DNA of 64,000 nucleotides from Oscillospiraceae bacterium. Its GTDB lineage: Bacteria > Bacillota > Clostridia > Oscillospirales > Acutalibacteraceae. Below the pieces are notes generated by a model, which saw only the letters and a list, made by a program, of their open reading frames with translations, was not told the DNA's origin and ran no database searches. Position numbers and translations under genes: made by a program. This document shows positions 27,559 through 37,597 of this stretch, piece by piece. How positions within the stretch are numbered: the first letter of the stretch is position 1; the number at the start of each line of letters is the position of its first letter. Where the stretch lies: contig CACXOM010000002.1 of the NCBI GenBank assembly GCA_902769255.1, positions 1 through 64,000 of the forward strand, given 5' to 3'.

Positions 27559-30500
27559 ATGCCTGATAACGATAAAAAGAACATAATCGAGGTTGACAAC
27601 AGCAAAAATAGAAACAAACTCGGTAAATTTTTAAAAATCAAGCATTATAAATGGTATCATATTGTTGTTGCCGTTATTATTGCTTTGGTTTTAGTGCTTT
27701 TTTTAGGCTGGTTAATTAAGCCTTCAAAAGTGCTAAATGTTGCTGTGCTTGATAAAACTGTTCTTTCTTATTCAGAAGATGATAGCATAAATAAGGATAC
27801 GGTTTATAGAAAACATCAGGGATTTTTCTATTTGCTCAACCAGCAAAAATATGTAAAATCTGACGGTAGCAAATACGACTATAAAACCGATTATTACGGA
27901 CCTATGCTTGATGAAGACGGCGCTTATAAGAACAGCGTTGAACTTAAAGAAATAAAGAATAAGCCTGATTTAGTTTATCTTGCAGATGCTTACGGATTGG
28001 GAAATGACAGTTTCGGTTATTATAACGGAGGCTCACCCGAAAATGCGGGGTTAGATTCTGATGATATGTCGGTTGTAACCTATGCTTACGAGGGCGGAGC
28101 ACACATAATAGGCGAGACTACTTTGTTTTCTTCGCCGTTGTCTGAATCTACTTATTCGCAACTTAATTCGCTTTTTGGAATAAAACAAAAAAAGTGGATT
28201 GGCAGATATATTGTTGATTTGCAGGATTTTACCGATATTCCTGATTGGGCTAAACCTATGTATGAGCAACAAGAGGGGGTTGAATGGCGATTTTCTGGAC
28301 CTGGAATTTTGCTTGTTTCATCTGATGGTAAAATAATTATTTTGGAGCAAAATACTGATTTTAACTCGAAAAATTTGTTGTCAATCAGCATAAACGATAA
28401 GTATTCAAGTGAGTTTTCAGGTGTTAGTTCCTGTAATTTTTATAATTGGTTTGAGCTTATTGATACTGACTATTCAACCGAGCAAATAGCGACTTTTGAA
28501 TTTGACCTTAATGAAACAGGTATGCAAAAAATCAAGCAAATTTCAAAAACTCCGAGATTTTGCGCCATTTCAAGAAAACATGAAAAAGGGCATGCGCCTG
28601 TTTATTACTTTGCAGGTGATTTTAACGACTACACTTCCGGTGAAAGATTTGGCAGTTTCTTATTTTCAAATCAGTTTTACAAGTTCTTTTCATTTGACAG
28701 ACAGGGCGATATTTCAAACTTTTTCTGGAATTTTTATAACCCGCTTATGAGAAAAATTCTTGATGATGCAAATTCTAATCAATATACCGAAAAGACTGCA
28801 AAACATAAAGAAGTTTCAAGAATAAGCGGCGGTACATTTCAAGTTTATGATAATAAAAAGTGGAAGCCGATTGCGCTTAAGGCAATTTCTGTTAACGCAC
28901 AAGAACCCGGTAAAAGCAAATTTTCAAGAGATTTTACATTTTATGAAAATTTAATTAATTCCGCTTCAAAGTTGAAAGTAAACTGTGTTGTTGCAAAAGA
29001 GCTTTTACCTCCGGAATTCTATACTGCGGTAAGTCGATATAATAAAGATAAAAAACACAGCCCTATTTATATAATGCAAAGAATTAAGCAACCCGAGGGA
29101 TTAAATTCAGCTGATTATTTGAGCGAAAACGGGCTTAAAACTTGGAAAAATTCGATTCAAACTGTTATAAAAGCGCTTCACGGCAATGCGCAGGCGAAAG
29201 GCAAAAAACTCGGCGAAGCTTCTTATTTTACCGATGTTTCCGCATATGTACTCGGTATAACAGTAGACCCTAATTTAACTGACAATAATTGTAATTCAAT
29301 TTTAGGATTAAACAGTTATTCTTATAGCGGAAAATATTCTGAGTTTAGTAGCGGAATTAAAGGTTTTGCTTCATTTATTTACGATTGCATTGAGAGTTTT
29401 TCAAAAGAAAAATATGGCTATTTTACTCCGGCTTCTGTAAGTTCGCAGTTGAATATGCTTTCGGGAATGTCTTTTTCAAAATCTCAAAACTCCTTTCTTT
29501 TAAGCGGTATTGCAAAAAGCGAATGTGAAGAGTATTATTACAATGACATTATTTATAATAAATCCGCTTTTGAGAATTTGAAAGATGCTCCTTCGGCAGA
29601 TTATGAAAAATTACAAGTTGTGCTTCAAGAAATAACTAATTCTATGTCAGATGTTGTGATTTCCGGAATTTCTTATTCAAATGTAAATTCGGTTTACAAG
29701 CAAAAGGGTGTTAGTGAGTATCAACAAGGAAGAAAACTTGTTGAAGCGTTAAGCGCAGTTAGAGATTACGAATGTCTTGGCGCAGTTGTTTATGACCTTA
29801 ACGATTGTTGGGCGAATGTTTCTGATAATATGAAATCTTGTAGTGCAAACGACAATAACGATTATATGTGGCATAATGTTTGCGATGAAAAGCAAATGAG
29901 CGGTGTTGTTGCTATGGAGGCAAAACAACCTAAAGAACCCGCCTTGGTACTAACTGATGACGATATGGTTCAGGCGATGTCTTTATCTGCTGATGCAGGG
30001 CATATGTATATTACATTGCAAATGTATGAGGAACTAAAATATAAGTCTGATGCACTTTTTGTAGGTCTTGATACATTCCAACGCAATGATGGTGAATATT
30101 ACTATGCGAAAGGCTTTACGCCTAACTCGCTTTCGGGTATGGAATTTGTTTTGCGTTTTGACGGAAAACAAAAGGCTGCGCTTTTTGTAACAAACGCTTA
30201 CAGCCGACTAAAAGGCTCGGTTTACACAAAAGAAAGCTATAATGCCAAGTATCAAAAAGTTGCTAATTTAAAATATGGCGGATTTTCGACAGGTGATACC
30301 CAGTTTTATCAAACAGGTTCTACAATTTATGTTAGAATTCCGTGGAATTGGCTTAATTTTGCTGACCCGTCAAAAAAATTGGTAATTAACGATAAGAAAC
30401 CAAACGGCATTAGATTTAAAAATTCTTCTACCAACGGCGTTATTGCTTCGGTTATGATAGGCGAACGCAAAACAGGCGATTTACTTTACGGATTTCCTGA

Positions 30501-30618
30501 AGATAAGCACAGTCCCGGTTATAAAATATTTAAATGGCAAAATTGGAAAGAAGTAAATTATTCGTTTAGAGAAAAAGAGAGTTTTACAATTTTAAAGAAT
30601 TACTATTCAAAGAATTAA
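27559..30618 (+). CDS. Large membrane-anchored glycosidase-like protein, probably inactive
   Basis: A 1019-residue protein with a cytoplasmic start, one membrane helix (about 34-54) and a large outside part. Residues about 60-420 are unique. Residues about 425-1010 follow the same order of motifs as the two later glycosidase-like proteins: NKDKKHSPIYIMQRI, VLGITVDPN, YQQGRKLVEAL, a strand ending in DLNDCWANV, and a C-terminal beta domain with TIYVRIPWNWLNFADPS. The paralogues have glutamates E221/E370 and E207/E353; this protein has Thr568 and Ser702 at the matching places, so it is probably a non-catalytic scaffold or binding protein. I do not recognise a named family. Confidence 0.6.
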   Translation: MPDNDKKNIIEVDNSKNRNKLGKFLKIKHYKWYHIVVAVIIALVLVLFLGWLIKPSKVLNVAVLDKTVLSYSEDDSINKDTVYRKHQGFFYLLNQQKYVKSDGSKYDYKTDYYGPMLDEDGAYKNSVELKEIKNKPDLVYLADAYGLGNDSFGYYNGGSPENAGLDSDDMSVVTYAYEGGAHIIGETTLFSSPLSESTYSQLNSLFGIKQKKWIGRYIVDLQDFTDIPDWAKPMYEQQEGVEWRFSGPGILLVSSDGKIIILEQNTDFNSKNLLSISINDKYSSEFSGVSSCNFYNWFELIDTDYSTEQIATFEFDLNETGMQKIKQISKTPRFCAISRKHEKGHAPVYYFAGDFNDYTSGERFGSFLFSNQFYKFFSFDRQGDISNFFWNFYNPLMRKILDDANSNQYTEKTAKHKEVSRISGGTFQVYDNKKWKPIALKAISVNAQEPGKSKFSRDFTFYENLINSASKLKVNCVVAKELLPPEFYTAVSRYNKDKKHSPIYIMQRIKQPEGLNSADYLSENGLKTWKNSIQTVIKALHGNAQAKGKKLGEASYFTDVSAYVLGITVDPNLTDNNCNSILGLNSYSYSGKYSEFSSGIKGFASFIYDCIESFSKEKYGYFTPASVSSQLNMLSGMSFSKSQNSFLLSGIAKSECEEYYYNDIIYNKSAFENLKDAPSADYEKLQVVLQEITNSMSDVVISGISYSNVNSVYKQKGVSEYQQGRKLVEALSAVRDYECLGAVVYDLNDCWANVSDNMKSCSANDNNDYMWHNVCDEKQMSGVVAMEAKQPKEPALVLTDDDMVQAMSLSADAGHMYITLQMYEELKYKSDALFVGLDTFQRNDGEYYYAKGFTPNSLSGMEFVLRFDGKQKAALFVTNAYSRLKGSVYTKESYNAKYQKVANLKYGGFSTGDTQFYQTGSTIYVRIPWNWLNFADPSKKLVINDKKPNGIRFKNSSTNGVIASVMIGERKTGDLLYGFPEDKHSPGYKIFKWQNWKEVNYSFREKESFTILKNYYSKN

Positions 30619-30631
30619 GGGGTAAACTTTA

Positions 30632-31714
30632 TTGAAATATGAAATATTGGCTGTTGTCGGACTGTTGTTTTGCTTGATAGTGATTGCTTTTGAATACTTT
30701 ATTCACTATCGATTTGCCGAACAGCAAGATGAAAAAGAGGCTAACACTCGAATGATTAACCATAGAATGAAAATTCGCATTGAGGGCGTTTTATATGCAC
30801 CGACAAAGGTTAGCCGTGACAGCGAAATCAAAAAAATGGCTGAAGAAATTAATAATGATTACGAAATTTATGAGGCTGTAATAAGAATTATTGAAAGTGT
30901 TAAAGAGCGTGTTGACGAAGATGAAAAGCAGTCGCTTTCAAAACTTATTGAGAGAGTGAACGACGAAGTCAATCCTGTTTCTATTTACGCTTCAATGCTT
31001 GAAATGCGTGACGTTTATCATAAGGGCTATGCTATGAGAAAACTTGCGGATTTAGGCGCAAAACAGTATCGTGATATTATGATTGAGCATTCTAAAAGTA
31101 AAAATCGTGATTTAGCTTACAATGCTGCAATGGCGCTTGCAAAATTGGGTGATGAAGAAAATGTTGCTGTTTTTCTAAAAAGCATTCAAAACGACAGGCT
31201 TTATTCAAGTAGAATTATAAATGAGTTTTTTGATGAGTTTGAAGGCGACAGAGCAAGCCTTGCAAAACTTCTTTTTGCCGATTGCAACACTTATATGCGA
31301 AGCGTTATAATAAAGGCTATAACTCCATATAAAATCGAAGAGTTTCATAAAATGTATATTGAAAACTGCGCAAGTAAAGACTTTCAACTTAAAGTGGCTT
31401 GTGTTAAAGCAATTGCGACTTTCGGCAACAAAGACGACGAGCAGATTTTGCAAATTGCTGCTCAAGATAATGAGTGGGTAGTAAGAATTTCTGCGGTTAG
31501 AGGGCTTGCGCTTATAAACACGCCTACTGCGCTCGCAAGCGTAAAAAAAGCGTTGCGTGATAAAGAATGGTGGGTAAGGCAAGCGGCTGCTAACGCTATT
31601 ACTCAAATGGATATTTCGCCAAGAGACCTTGAAGACATTTTAGGCGGTTATGACAGATATGCAGCTGATGCAATAAAAGGTGTTTTATATAAAAAATTAG
31701 ACAGTTTGCAATAA
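30632..31714 (+). CDS. Membrane-anchored HEAT-repeat protein
   Basis: A 360-residue protein with one N-terminal membrane helix (about 4-24) and a cytoplasmic helical-repeat body. HEAT-like repeats are clear from about residue 125 onward (MRKLADLGAKQYRDIM, AYNAAMALAKLGDEENV, LKVACVKAIATFGNKDDE, VVRISAVRGLALINTPTAL, WWVRQAAANAITQMD). Such repeats bind partner proteins; here the partner is likely the glycosyltransferase encoded next. Start is TTG with AAGGGG upstream. It is 13 bases after the previous gene, so one operon. Confidence 0.8.
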   Translation: MKYEILAVVGLLFCLIVIAFEYFIHYRFAEQQDEKEANTRMINHRMKIRIEGVLYAPTKVSRDSEIKKMAEEINNDYEIYEAVIRIIESVKERVDEDEKQSLSKLIERVNDEVNPVSIYASMLEMRDVYHKGYAMRKLADLGAKQYRDIMIEHSKSKNRDLAYNAAMALAKLGDEENVAVFLKSIQNDRLYSSRIINEFFDEFEGDRASLAKLLFADCNTYMRSVIIKAITPYKIEEFHKMYIENCASKDFQLKVACVKAIATFGNKDDEQILQIAAQDNEWVVRISAVRGLALINTPTALASVKKALRDKEWWVRQAAANAITQMDISPRDLEDILGGYDRYAADAIKGVLYKKLDSLQ

Positions 31715-31734
31715 GAGAAAAGGGAGGGTTAATT

Positions 31735-33003
31735 TTGAGTTTTTTAAACGGTGTACGTGCATTTATCGTTGTTTTTAACTATTTTTGTATGGCGTTTACA
31801 ATTTTGCTTAGCATAATATATATAATTCAAATGTTTGTTTCGCTTATAAGAGTAAGAAAAAACTATGAAAAAGGCTTTTCTGACGATTTTATGCGTTATG
31901 AGGACAGCAATAATTTACTTCCTATTTCGCTGATAATCCCTGCCTTTAACGAGCAGGAAAACATTGTTCAAAACATTCGTTCGTTAATGAAAATTAACTA
32001 TCCTTCTTATGAAATTTTGGTTGTAAATGACGGCTCAACTGACAAAACAAAAGAGCTTGTTATCAACGCTTTTAATATGAAACCGATTGAAACCTCGATT
32101 AGATATCAAATTCCGACAAAACAGATAAGAGGTGTATATTATAGTCAAAAATATCCTAATCTTTTGTTTGTTGATAAGGAAAACGGCGGAAAATCTGATG
32201 CACTTAACGCAGGTATAAACATATCTTCTTATCCGCTTTTTACCTGTCTTGACGCTGATTCGAGAATTGAAAAAGACGCATTACTTCGTCTTTCTATTGA
32301 ATTTATTAAAGATTCACGCACTTGGAGCGCAACAAATTCGCTTTTGGTAGTTTCGGGCGCATTTGGACTTTTTAGAAAACAAACCGTTATTGATGTAGGC
32401 GGTTACAAGCAAAACACAATCGGTGAAGATATGGAAATAGTCGTCCGAATTCATCGTCATTTGAGAAAGAAAAAGATAAAATATAAAGTTATTTTTAACG
32501 AACTTTCAATTTGCTGGACTCAAGGGCCTATGTCTATGAACGATATTCGTTCTCAACGCAGACGCTGGCAAATCGGGCTTATGGATACGCTGATTTCTCA
32601 CCGTGCTATGACATTTAATCCTTATTACGGAATGGTCGGTATGTTTTCAATGCCTTATAACTGGATTTTTGAACTTTTCGGTGCTTTAATTGAAACAATA
32701 GGTTACTTTTTAATACCTTTTTCGCTTATTATGGGCGAATTGAATATGTTTTTCTTTGTAATGTACTTTTTGCTTGCGGTAATGCTCGGTGTAATTCTGT
32801 CAGAGGGCAGTTTGGTACTTGAGCAGTATACTCACAGAGCGGCAATGTCGGCAAAACAGAGCATTGCGATTTCAGTTTATGCGATTTTAGAGAATTTCGG
32901 TTACCGTCAAATAATCTCTCTGTTTCGATTAGAGGGAATTTTAAAGTACCGAAAACTACGCAAAACTTGGGGCAAAATTAAACGCAAGGAGTTTGAGCAA
33001 TGA
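31735..33003 (+). CDS. Processive-type family 2 glycosyltransferase
   Basis: A 422-residue membrane glycosyltransferase with one N-terminal membrane helix (about 10-35), a cytoplasmic GT2 domain and about four C-terminal membrane segments. It has the D, DxD, (T/G)ED and QxxRW signature of polymer synthases: VVNDGSTDKT, CLDADSRIE, NTIGEDMEIV and SQRRRWQ. This pattern is shared with the synthases of hyaluronan, poly-N-acetylglucosamine and cellulose, so it should polymerise a sugar and export the chain. The sugar is not predictable, and no PilZ domain is visible. Start is TTG with GGGAGGG upstream; ATGA overlap with the next gene. Confidence 0.88.
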   Translation: MSFLNGVRAFIVVFNYFCMAFTILLSIIYIIQMFVSLIRVRKNYEKGFSDDFMRYEDSNNLLPISLIIPAFNEQENIVQNIRSLMKINYPSYEILVVNDGSTDKTKELVINAFNMKPIETSIRYQIPTKQIRGVYYSQKYPNLLFVDKENGGKSDALNAGINISSYPLFTCLDADSRIEKDALLRLSIEFIKDSRTWSATNSLLVVSGAFGLFRKQTVIDVGGYKQNTIGEDMEIVVRIHRHLRKKKIKYKVIFNELSICWTQGPMSMNDIRSQRRRWQIGLMDTLISHRAMTFNPYYGMVGMFSMPYNWIFELFGALIETIGYFLIPFSLIMGELNMFFFVMYFLLAVMLGVILSEGSLVLEQYTHRAAMSAKQSIAISVYAILENFGYRQIISLFRLEGILKYRKLRKTWGKIKRKEFEQ

Positions 33004-35225
33004 AAAAATATGTTATTACAATTGTTGCAACTCTTGTTGTTTTGTTTTTATTGGCACAAACGGGGCTTTTAGCACCTTTCGGAATAAAACAAATATCTTT
33101 GTTTACAAGAGAAAAACCAAAAAATAATGATTCTAACGGTGCAAATGAAATTTATACTGATGTTCAAAACGATATCAGTTATAAATTTAAAGCGGAAGAC
33201 GATTATTTTTATATCTATAAAAACGGCGAGTGGCAACAACTTTTTATGACCGGCGTTAATATCGGCGCTTCGGAACCTTCGCTTTTTCCGGGCGATTTGA
33301 CTATTAATTATGACACATACCTTCGTTGGTTTAAATATATCAGCGAGATGAATTGCAACTGTATTCGTGTTTATACAACAATGCGACCGCAGTTTTATTT
33401 GGCGTTAAACGATTTTAATAAAAAAGCGAAAAATCCTATTTATTTATATCAGGGAATTTGGGTTAATGAAGACGACATTGAACGACTTGGCGATGTTTAT
33501 GCCGAAAATGAGAAAATTCTTAACGATTTCAAAAAAGACTCGCTTACAACGGTAGATGTTATTCATGGCAAAGCGGTTATTCCCGAATCTGCGGGCAAAG
33601 CATCAGGAACATATCATACTGATGTTTCGCATTGGCTTGCAGGTTGGATTATAGGAATAGAATGGGACCCTAATCTTGTTTTAAATTCAGATGAACAGCA
33701 CCCTAACAAGCGTAATTTTGACGGCAAATATTTATATACACAGTCTGCTACACCTTTTGAAGCGTTTTTGTGCAGAGTCGGCAATGCGGTTGTTGAATAT
33801 GAAACAAAAACATATAAATATCAGTCGCCTTTGGCTTTTACTAATTGGATTACAACTGACCCGCTAAGTCATCCGAATGAGCCACATTATGATGAGGATA
33901 AGGCAACTGTAAACACCGAAAATGTAAAATTTAGAAATTTTGGACCGGGTATGTTTGCGTCTTACCATATTTACCCTTATTATCCCGACAGCCTTAATTT
34001 TCAAGAGGATTATCTTAAAAATCTTGATGAAGACGGTAACGTTGATACATACAGCGCATATTTGAAAGATTTAAAATTAGTGCATACAATGCCTATTCTT
34101 GTTGCGGAATTTGGTATTCCGACTTCGCGCGGAATGGGACACGAAAGTGTTATGGGCTATAATCAGGGCGGTGTCGATGAAAACGCTCAAGGCAAAATGC
34201 TTATAGATATGATTGATTCAATTCATGATAATTCATATGCCGGTGAGTTGATTTTTACTTGGCAAGACGAATGGTTTAAGCGTACTTGGAACAATGTTAT
34301 GTACGACATTGCCGACAGAAGACCGTTTTGGAGTAATATTCAAACAACCGAGCAATGTTTTGGACTTTTGTCATTTGACCCAGGCTTAAAAACCTGCGTT
34401 TCTTATCCTGACGGCGATTTTAGCGAATGGAATAATGTTAAGCCTATTGTAAATAATAATCAAGGTAAACTTTATGTTCAAAGTGATGAGCGGTATGTTT
34501 ATATTATGTATGAGAACAAAAAGTTTGATTTTAATAACGATACCGTTTATATTCCGATTGATACTATCTCAAATCAGGGCAATAAAACAGCGGTTGATTA
34601 TAACCTTAATTTTGATAAGGGCGCCGATTTTCTTATAAAAATTCACGGCGCATCTGATTCGCATATTTATGTTGACCGCTATTACGATGCGTTTAATTAT
34701 TATTTTGTGCGTTCGAGAATGTTGTCTGATTTTCCGGTTTTAAAAGATGACGACAAAAAGAATAGCGGAAAATTTGACCAAATGATGCTTTGTTATGGTT
34801 ATAATATGAAAATTAAGGGAACAGGAGCCGAAGTTCCTGACAGAGCCTATGAAACAGGTAAACTTCAATACGGTAACGGAAATCCTGATTCAAAAGAATA
34901 TGCTTCGCTTACCGATTTTTGTTATGCTGACGGCAAAGTTGAGCTAAGAATACCTTGGCAACTTTTAAATATAATGGACCCCTCATCAAAACAACAAATG
35001 GGCGATTTTTGGGAAAATCAAGTAATTTCACCGCAAGATTTTAAATCTTTTTCATTTGGTTGCGCTATGCAAAAAGATTTAAGTAGCACAAGTATAAATT
35101 TAAGCGGTAAGTATTCTTATAAAAAATGGAATATGCCGACTTGGCATGAAAGATTAAAACCTGCTTATTCGCAGCTTAAAAAATATTTGGCTAAATATAA
35201 TAATTTAGCTGAACAGGGGGAATAG
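33000..35225 (+). CDS. Membrane-anchored glycosidase-like protein with C-terminal beta domain
   Basis: A 741-residue protein with an N-terminal membrane anchor (about 5-24), a TIM-barrel-like domain (about 55-475) and a C-terminal beta-sandwich-like domain (about 480-720) reminiscent of CBM9/DOMON-type modules. Candidate catalytic residues are E221 in IGIEWDPN and E370 in LVAEFG, 149 residues apart, as in clan GH-A enzymes; [12 protein letters not shown] would be strand 8. It probably trims or remodels the exported polysaccharide. It overlaps the glycosyltransferase by 4 bases and is a paralogue of the next gene. Confidence 0.65.
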   Translation: MKKYVITIVATLVVLFLLAQTGLLAPFGIKQISLFTREKPKNNDSNGANEIYTDVQNDISYKFKAEDDYFYIYKNGEWQQLFMTGVNIGASEPSLFPGDLTINYDTYLRWFKYISEMNCNCIRVYTTMRPQFYLALNDFNKKAKNPIYLYQGIWVNEDDIERLGDVYAENEKILNDFKKDSLTTVDVIHGKAVIPESAGKASGTYHTDVSHWLAGWIIGIEWDPNLVLNSDEQHPNKRNFDGKYLYTQSATPFEAFLCRVGNAVVEYETKTYKYQSPLAFTNWITTDPLSHPNEPHYDEDKATVNTENVKFRNFGPGMFASYHIYPYYPDSLNFQEDYLKNLDEDGNVDTYSAYLKDLKLVHTMPILVAEFGIPTSRGMGHESVMGYNQGGVDENAQGKMLIDMIDSIHDNSYAGELIFTWQDEWFKRTWNNVMYDIADRRPFWSNIQTTEQCFGLLSFDPGLKTCVSYPDGDFSEWNNVKPIVNNNQGKLYVQSDERYVYIMYENKKFDFNNDTVYIPIDTISNQGNKTAVDYNLNFDKGADFLIKIHGASDSHIYVDRYYDAFNYYFVRSRMLSDFPVLKDDDKKNSGKFDQMMLCYGYNMKIKGTGAEVPDRAYETGKLQYGNGNPDSKEYASLTDFCYADGKVELRIPWQLLNIMDPSSKQQMGDFWENQVISPQDFKSFSFGCAMQKDLSSTSINLSGKYSYKKWNMPTWHERLKPAYSQLKKYLAKYNNLAEQGE

Positions 35226-35227
35226 TT

Positions 35228-37339
35228 ATGAGAAAACTCATAGTGTTAATGTTGGCAATTTTAATTGCTTTTATGTCCTCTTGTACTGCTAATAAAAAGA
35301 ACGGCAACATTTTGCCGAAAACCGAAATAACAATGCCCGATTCTAAAAATATTTCGGTTTATGCGCTTGCAAATGATAACGGTTATTTTTACAAAAAGTC
35401 AAAAGACGGCAAGGGTAAACTTGTTTATATTAAAGGCGTGAATATGGGGCTTACTCAACCTCGAACTGATTTAAATAACCCAAACACAAGTTATTCTACC
35501 TATTATGATTGGTTTTCTAAAATTTCCGCAATGAACGCCAATACTGTTCGTGTTTTTACTGTTATGAACCCGAATTTTTATAAAGCGTTTTACGATTTTA
35601 ATAAGAAAAATGCTAAAAATCCGCTTTATCTTATTCAAGGCATTTGGTTTTCGGAAGATTTGATGTATGAACTGACCGATGCGCTTGAGAGCGATAAAAT
35701 TTTAATAAATGCTTTTAAACGCTCGGTAAAAGAAACTATTGATATTGTTCACGGTTCAAGTTCTTATACCACTTACGGCGAGTTTAACCCTGCGGTTTAC
35801 AAGAGTGATATTTCGCAGTATCTTTTAGGCTATATTTTGGGGCTTGAATATCCTGCGGAATTTGTAAACGAAACCAACGCTTCGCACCCAAACCAAAGCA
35901 ATTTTGACGGTAATTTCATTCAAACCAAAAAAAATTCATCACCTTTTGAAGCGTTCCTTTGCGAAGTCGGCGATGAATTGATAACTTACGAAACCGATAC
36001 TTATTCTTATCAAGCACCAATTGCTTTTTTGAATTGGCAAACGCTTGATACTTTAACTCACTCTGCAGAGCCTTTTGCACAAGAAGAGGATTCGCAAAGT
36101 GTTAATACTGAAAATATTAAAGCTAAAAATAATTATTTTGCAGGGCTTTTTGCAGCGGTAGATGTTTATCCTTATTACCCGGAATTTATGAATCATCAAA
36201 AAGAATATGTAAAAGAAAAAGATAATTATTTTGCCTATATTAAAGATTTAAAAAAGCAATATTCAGTACCGCTTTTGATTGCGGAATACGGTCTTTCTAC
36301 TACAAGAGGCGTTGCACATCTTGGTATTAACGGCTACCAACAAGGCGGACTTGATGAAGAAAAACAGGGAAATCTTGATGCGAAAATGACCAAAGATATC
36401 TATAATGCAGGCTGTTGTGGCGGACTTTTATTCTCGTGGCAAGACGAGTGGTTTAAACGCACTTGGAATTCCGATATGTATTACCCTGACAAAGCATCGC
36501 TTCGCACTCGCGACCAATCAAGCGCTGAACAAGGCTACGGAGTTTTAGCTTTTGATACTGGCAATACTTATCCTGACGGCGATTTATCGGATTGGCAGTT
36601 AGAAACAGGTATCGCCGACACAAAAGTATGTGTTAAATATGACGCCGATTATATGCATTTGCTTGTAAGTTTGCCTGAAAATTTTGATTTTGAAAAAGAA
36701 AAATACTATGTTCCTATTCAAATTAAAGGCGAGGGAAGTAAAAACTTTAAGGACAGCGAAATAACATTTTCTGAACCTGTTGATTTTCTGCTTGAAATTA
36801 ACGGTAAAGAGAATACAAGGCTTTTATGTGACGCTTATGAAGATGTTTTTCACTATAAATATAGCGTTATAAAAGGTGTATTCGGCAAAGACAAGCAAAA
36901 ACCTTATGCAAAAAACAGCGGAATTTATAATAAAATCAACACTTTTGTGTCAAACGAGATGTATTTGCCAGATGAGAAAAAAACTGTTTCACCAAAATAT
37001 ATTGAAACAGGACTTTTAAAATTCGGCAACGCAAATCCAAACTCAAAAGATTATAATTCGTTGGCTGATTTTTACTGTTTCGATGGCAAAGTCGAAATTA
37101 GGCTTGCTTGGTATTTGTTAGGCGTTAAGAACCCTTGCACAAAAGCATGTTATGCGGAATTAAAAGGTGATGAAATCAGCTTTACCACTTTTGAAAAAAT
37201 TAAAATCGGCGCAGGGAATAAAGACGAAATTAAACTGTTTGACGCAAAGTTTGACGGCGTGAAAGATGTAAAATTAACGTCTCGACTTAAAAAATCATAT
37301 GCCATTATGGCAAAAGCTTTTAAAGATATTAAACATTAA
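35228..37339 (+). CDS. Glycosidase-like lipoprotein, paralogue of the preceding protein
   Basis: A 703-residue lipoprotein (lipobox around FMSSC, Cys near residue 19) with the same two-domain plan as the preceding protein. Matching motifs include [31 protein letters not shown] with E207, LIAEYG with E353, [12 protein letters not shown] and a C-terminal [14 protein letters not shown]. The putative glutamate pair is kept. It would sit on the outer face of the membrane, held by lipid instead of a helix. The gene begins 2 bases after the previous stop and closes the operon before a strong terminator. Confidence 0.65.
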   Translation: MRKLIVLMLAILIAFMSSCTANKKNGNILPKTEITMPDSKNISVYALANDNGYFYKKSKDGKGKLVYIKGVNMGLTQPRTDLNNPNTSYSTYYDWFSKISAMNANTVRVFTVMNPNFYKAFYDFNKKNAKNPLYLIQGIWFSEDLMYELTDALESDKILINAFKRSVKETIDIVHGSSSYTTYGEFNPAVYKSDISQYLLGYILGLEYPAEFVNETNASHPNQSNFDGNFIQTKKNSSPFEAFLCEVGDELITYETDTYSYQAPIAFLNWQTLDTLTHSAEPFAQEEDSQSVNTENIKAKNNYFAGLFAAVDVYPYYPEFMNHQKEYVKEKDNYFAYIKDLKKQYSVPLLIAEYGLSTTRGVAHLGINGYQQGGLDEEKQGNLDAKMTKDIYNAGCCGGLLFSWQDEWFKRTWNSDMYYPDKASLRTRDQSSAEQGYGVLAFDTGNTYPDGDLSDWQLETGIADTKVCVKYDADYMHLLVSLPENFDFEKEKYYVPIQIKGEGSKNFKDSEITFSEPVDFLLEINGKENTRLLCDAYEDVFHYKYSVIKGVFGKDKQKPYAKNSGIYNKINTFVSNEMYLPDEKKTVSPKYIETGLLKFGNANPNSKDYNSLADFYCFDGKVEIRLAWYLLGVKNPCTKACYAELKGDEISFTTFEKIKIGAGNKDEIKLFDAKFDGVKDVKLTSRLKKSYAIMAKAFKDIKH

Positions 37340-37351
37340 TTAAACAAAAAT

Positions 37352-37384
37352 AAAAAGGATTACCGATATCGGTAATCCTTTTTT
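37352..37384. terminator. Bidirectional terminator shared by the polysaccharide operon and tRNA-Leu
   Basis: AAAAAGGATTACCG and CGGTAATCCTTTTT form a perfect inverted repeat around a central ATAT, with T tracts on both strands. It ends the plus-strand polysaccharide operon and, on the other strand, the tRNA-Leu gene, whose CCA is adjacent. Confidence 0.88.
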
Positions 37385-37467
37385 GGTGCGGCAAATGGGA
37401 CTTGAACCCATACGTCAAAGACACACGCCCCTCAAACGTGCCTGTCTGCCTATTCCAGCACTGCCGC
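37384..37467 (-). tRNA. tRNA-Leu (anticodon GAG)
   Basis: On the minus strand this 84-base sequence folds as a type II tRNA: acceptor GCGGCAG with TTGCCGC, D arm with GGAATAGGCAGAC, anticodon stem CACGT/GCGTG, long variable arm, T arm TATGGGTTCAAGTCCCA, and an encoded CCA. The anticodon GAG is at 37433-37431, so it reads CUC and CUU leucine codons. Confidence 0.93.
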
Positions 37468-37490
37468 ATATTCTGTTCACAACACATAGC

Positions 37491-37519
37491 ATTATATCAA
37501 ATCAGACACGCTTTGTCAA
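37491..37519 (-). promoter_or_regulatory. Consensus promoter of tRNA-Leu
   Basis: On the minus strand TTGACA (37519-37514), 17 bases, TATAAT (37496-37491): an exact consensus sigma-A promoter placed about 24 bases before the tRNA 5' end. Confidence 0.88.
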
Positions 37520-37597
37520 GTGATTTTTTTAATTTTTTTGATAAAATTAGCGGAATAAATCGCAAATGCAAATAATATATTTATAAAAAAGGACAAG

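Noticed and set aside
37520..37597. Sigma-E promoter before spoIIIAA
   Set aside because: One is expected, but I could not find a convincing -35/-10 pair of the sigma-E type in this AT-rich stretch.
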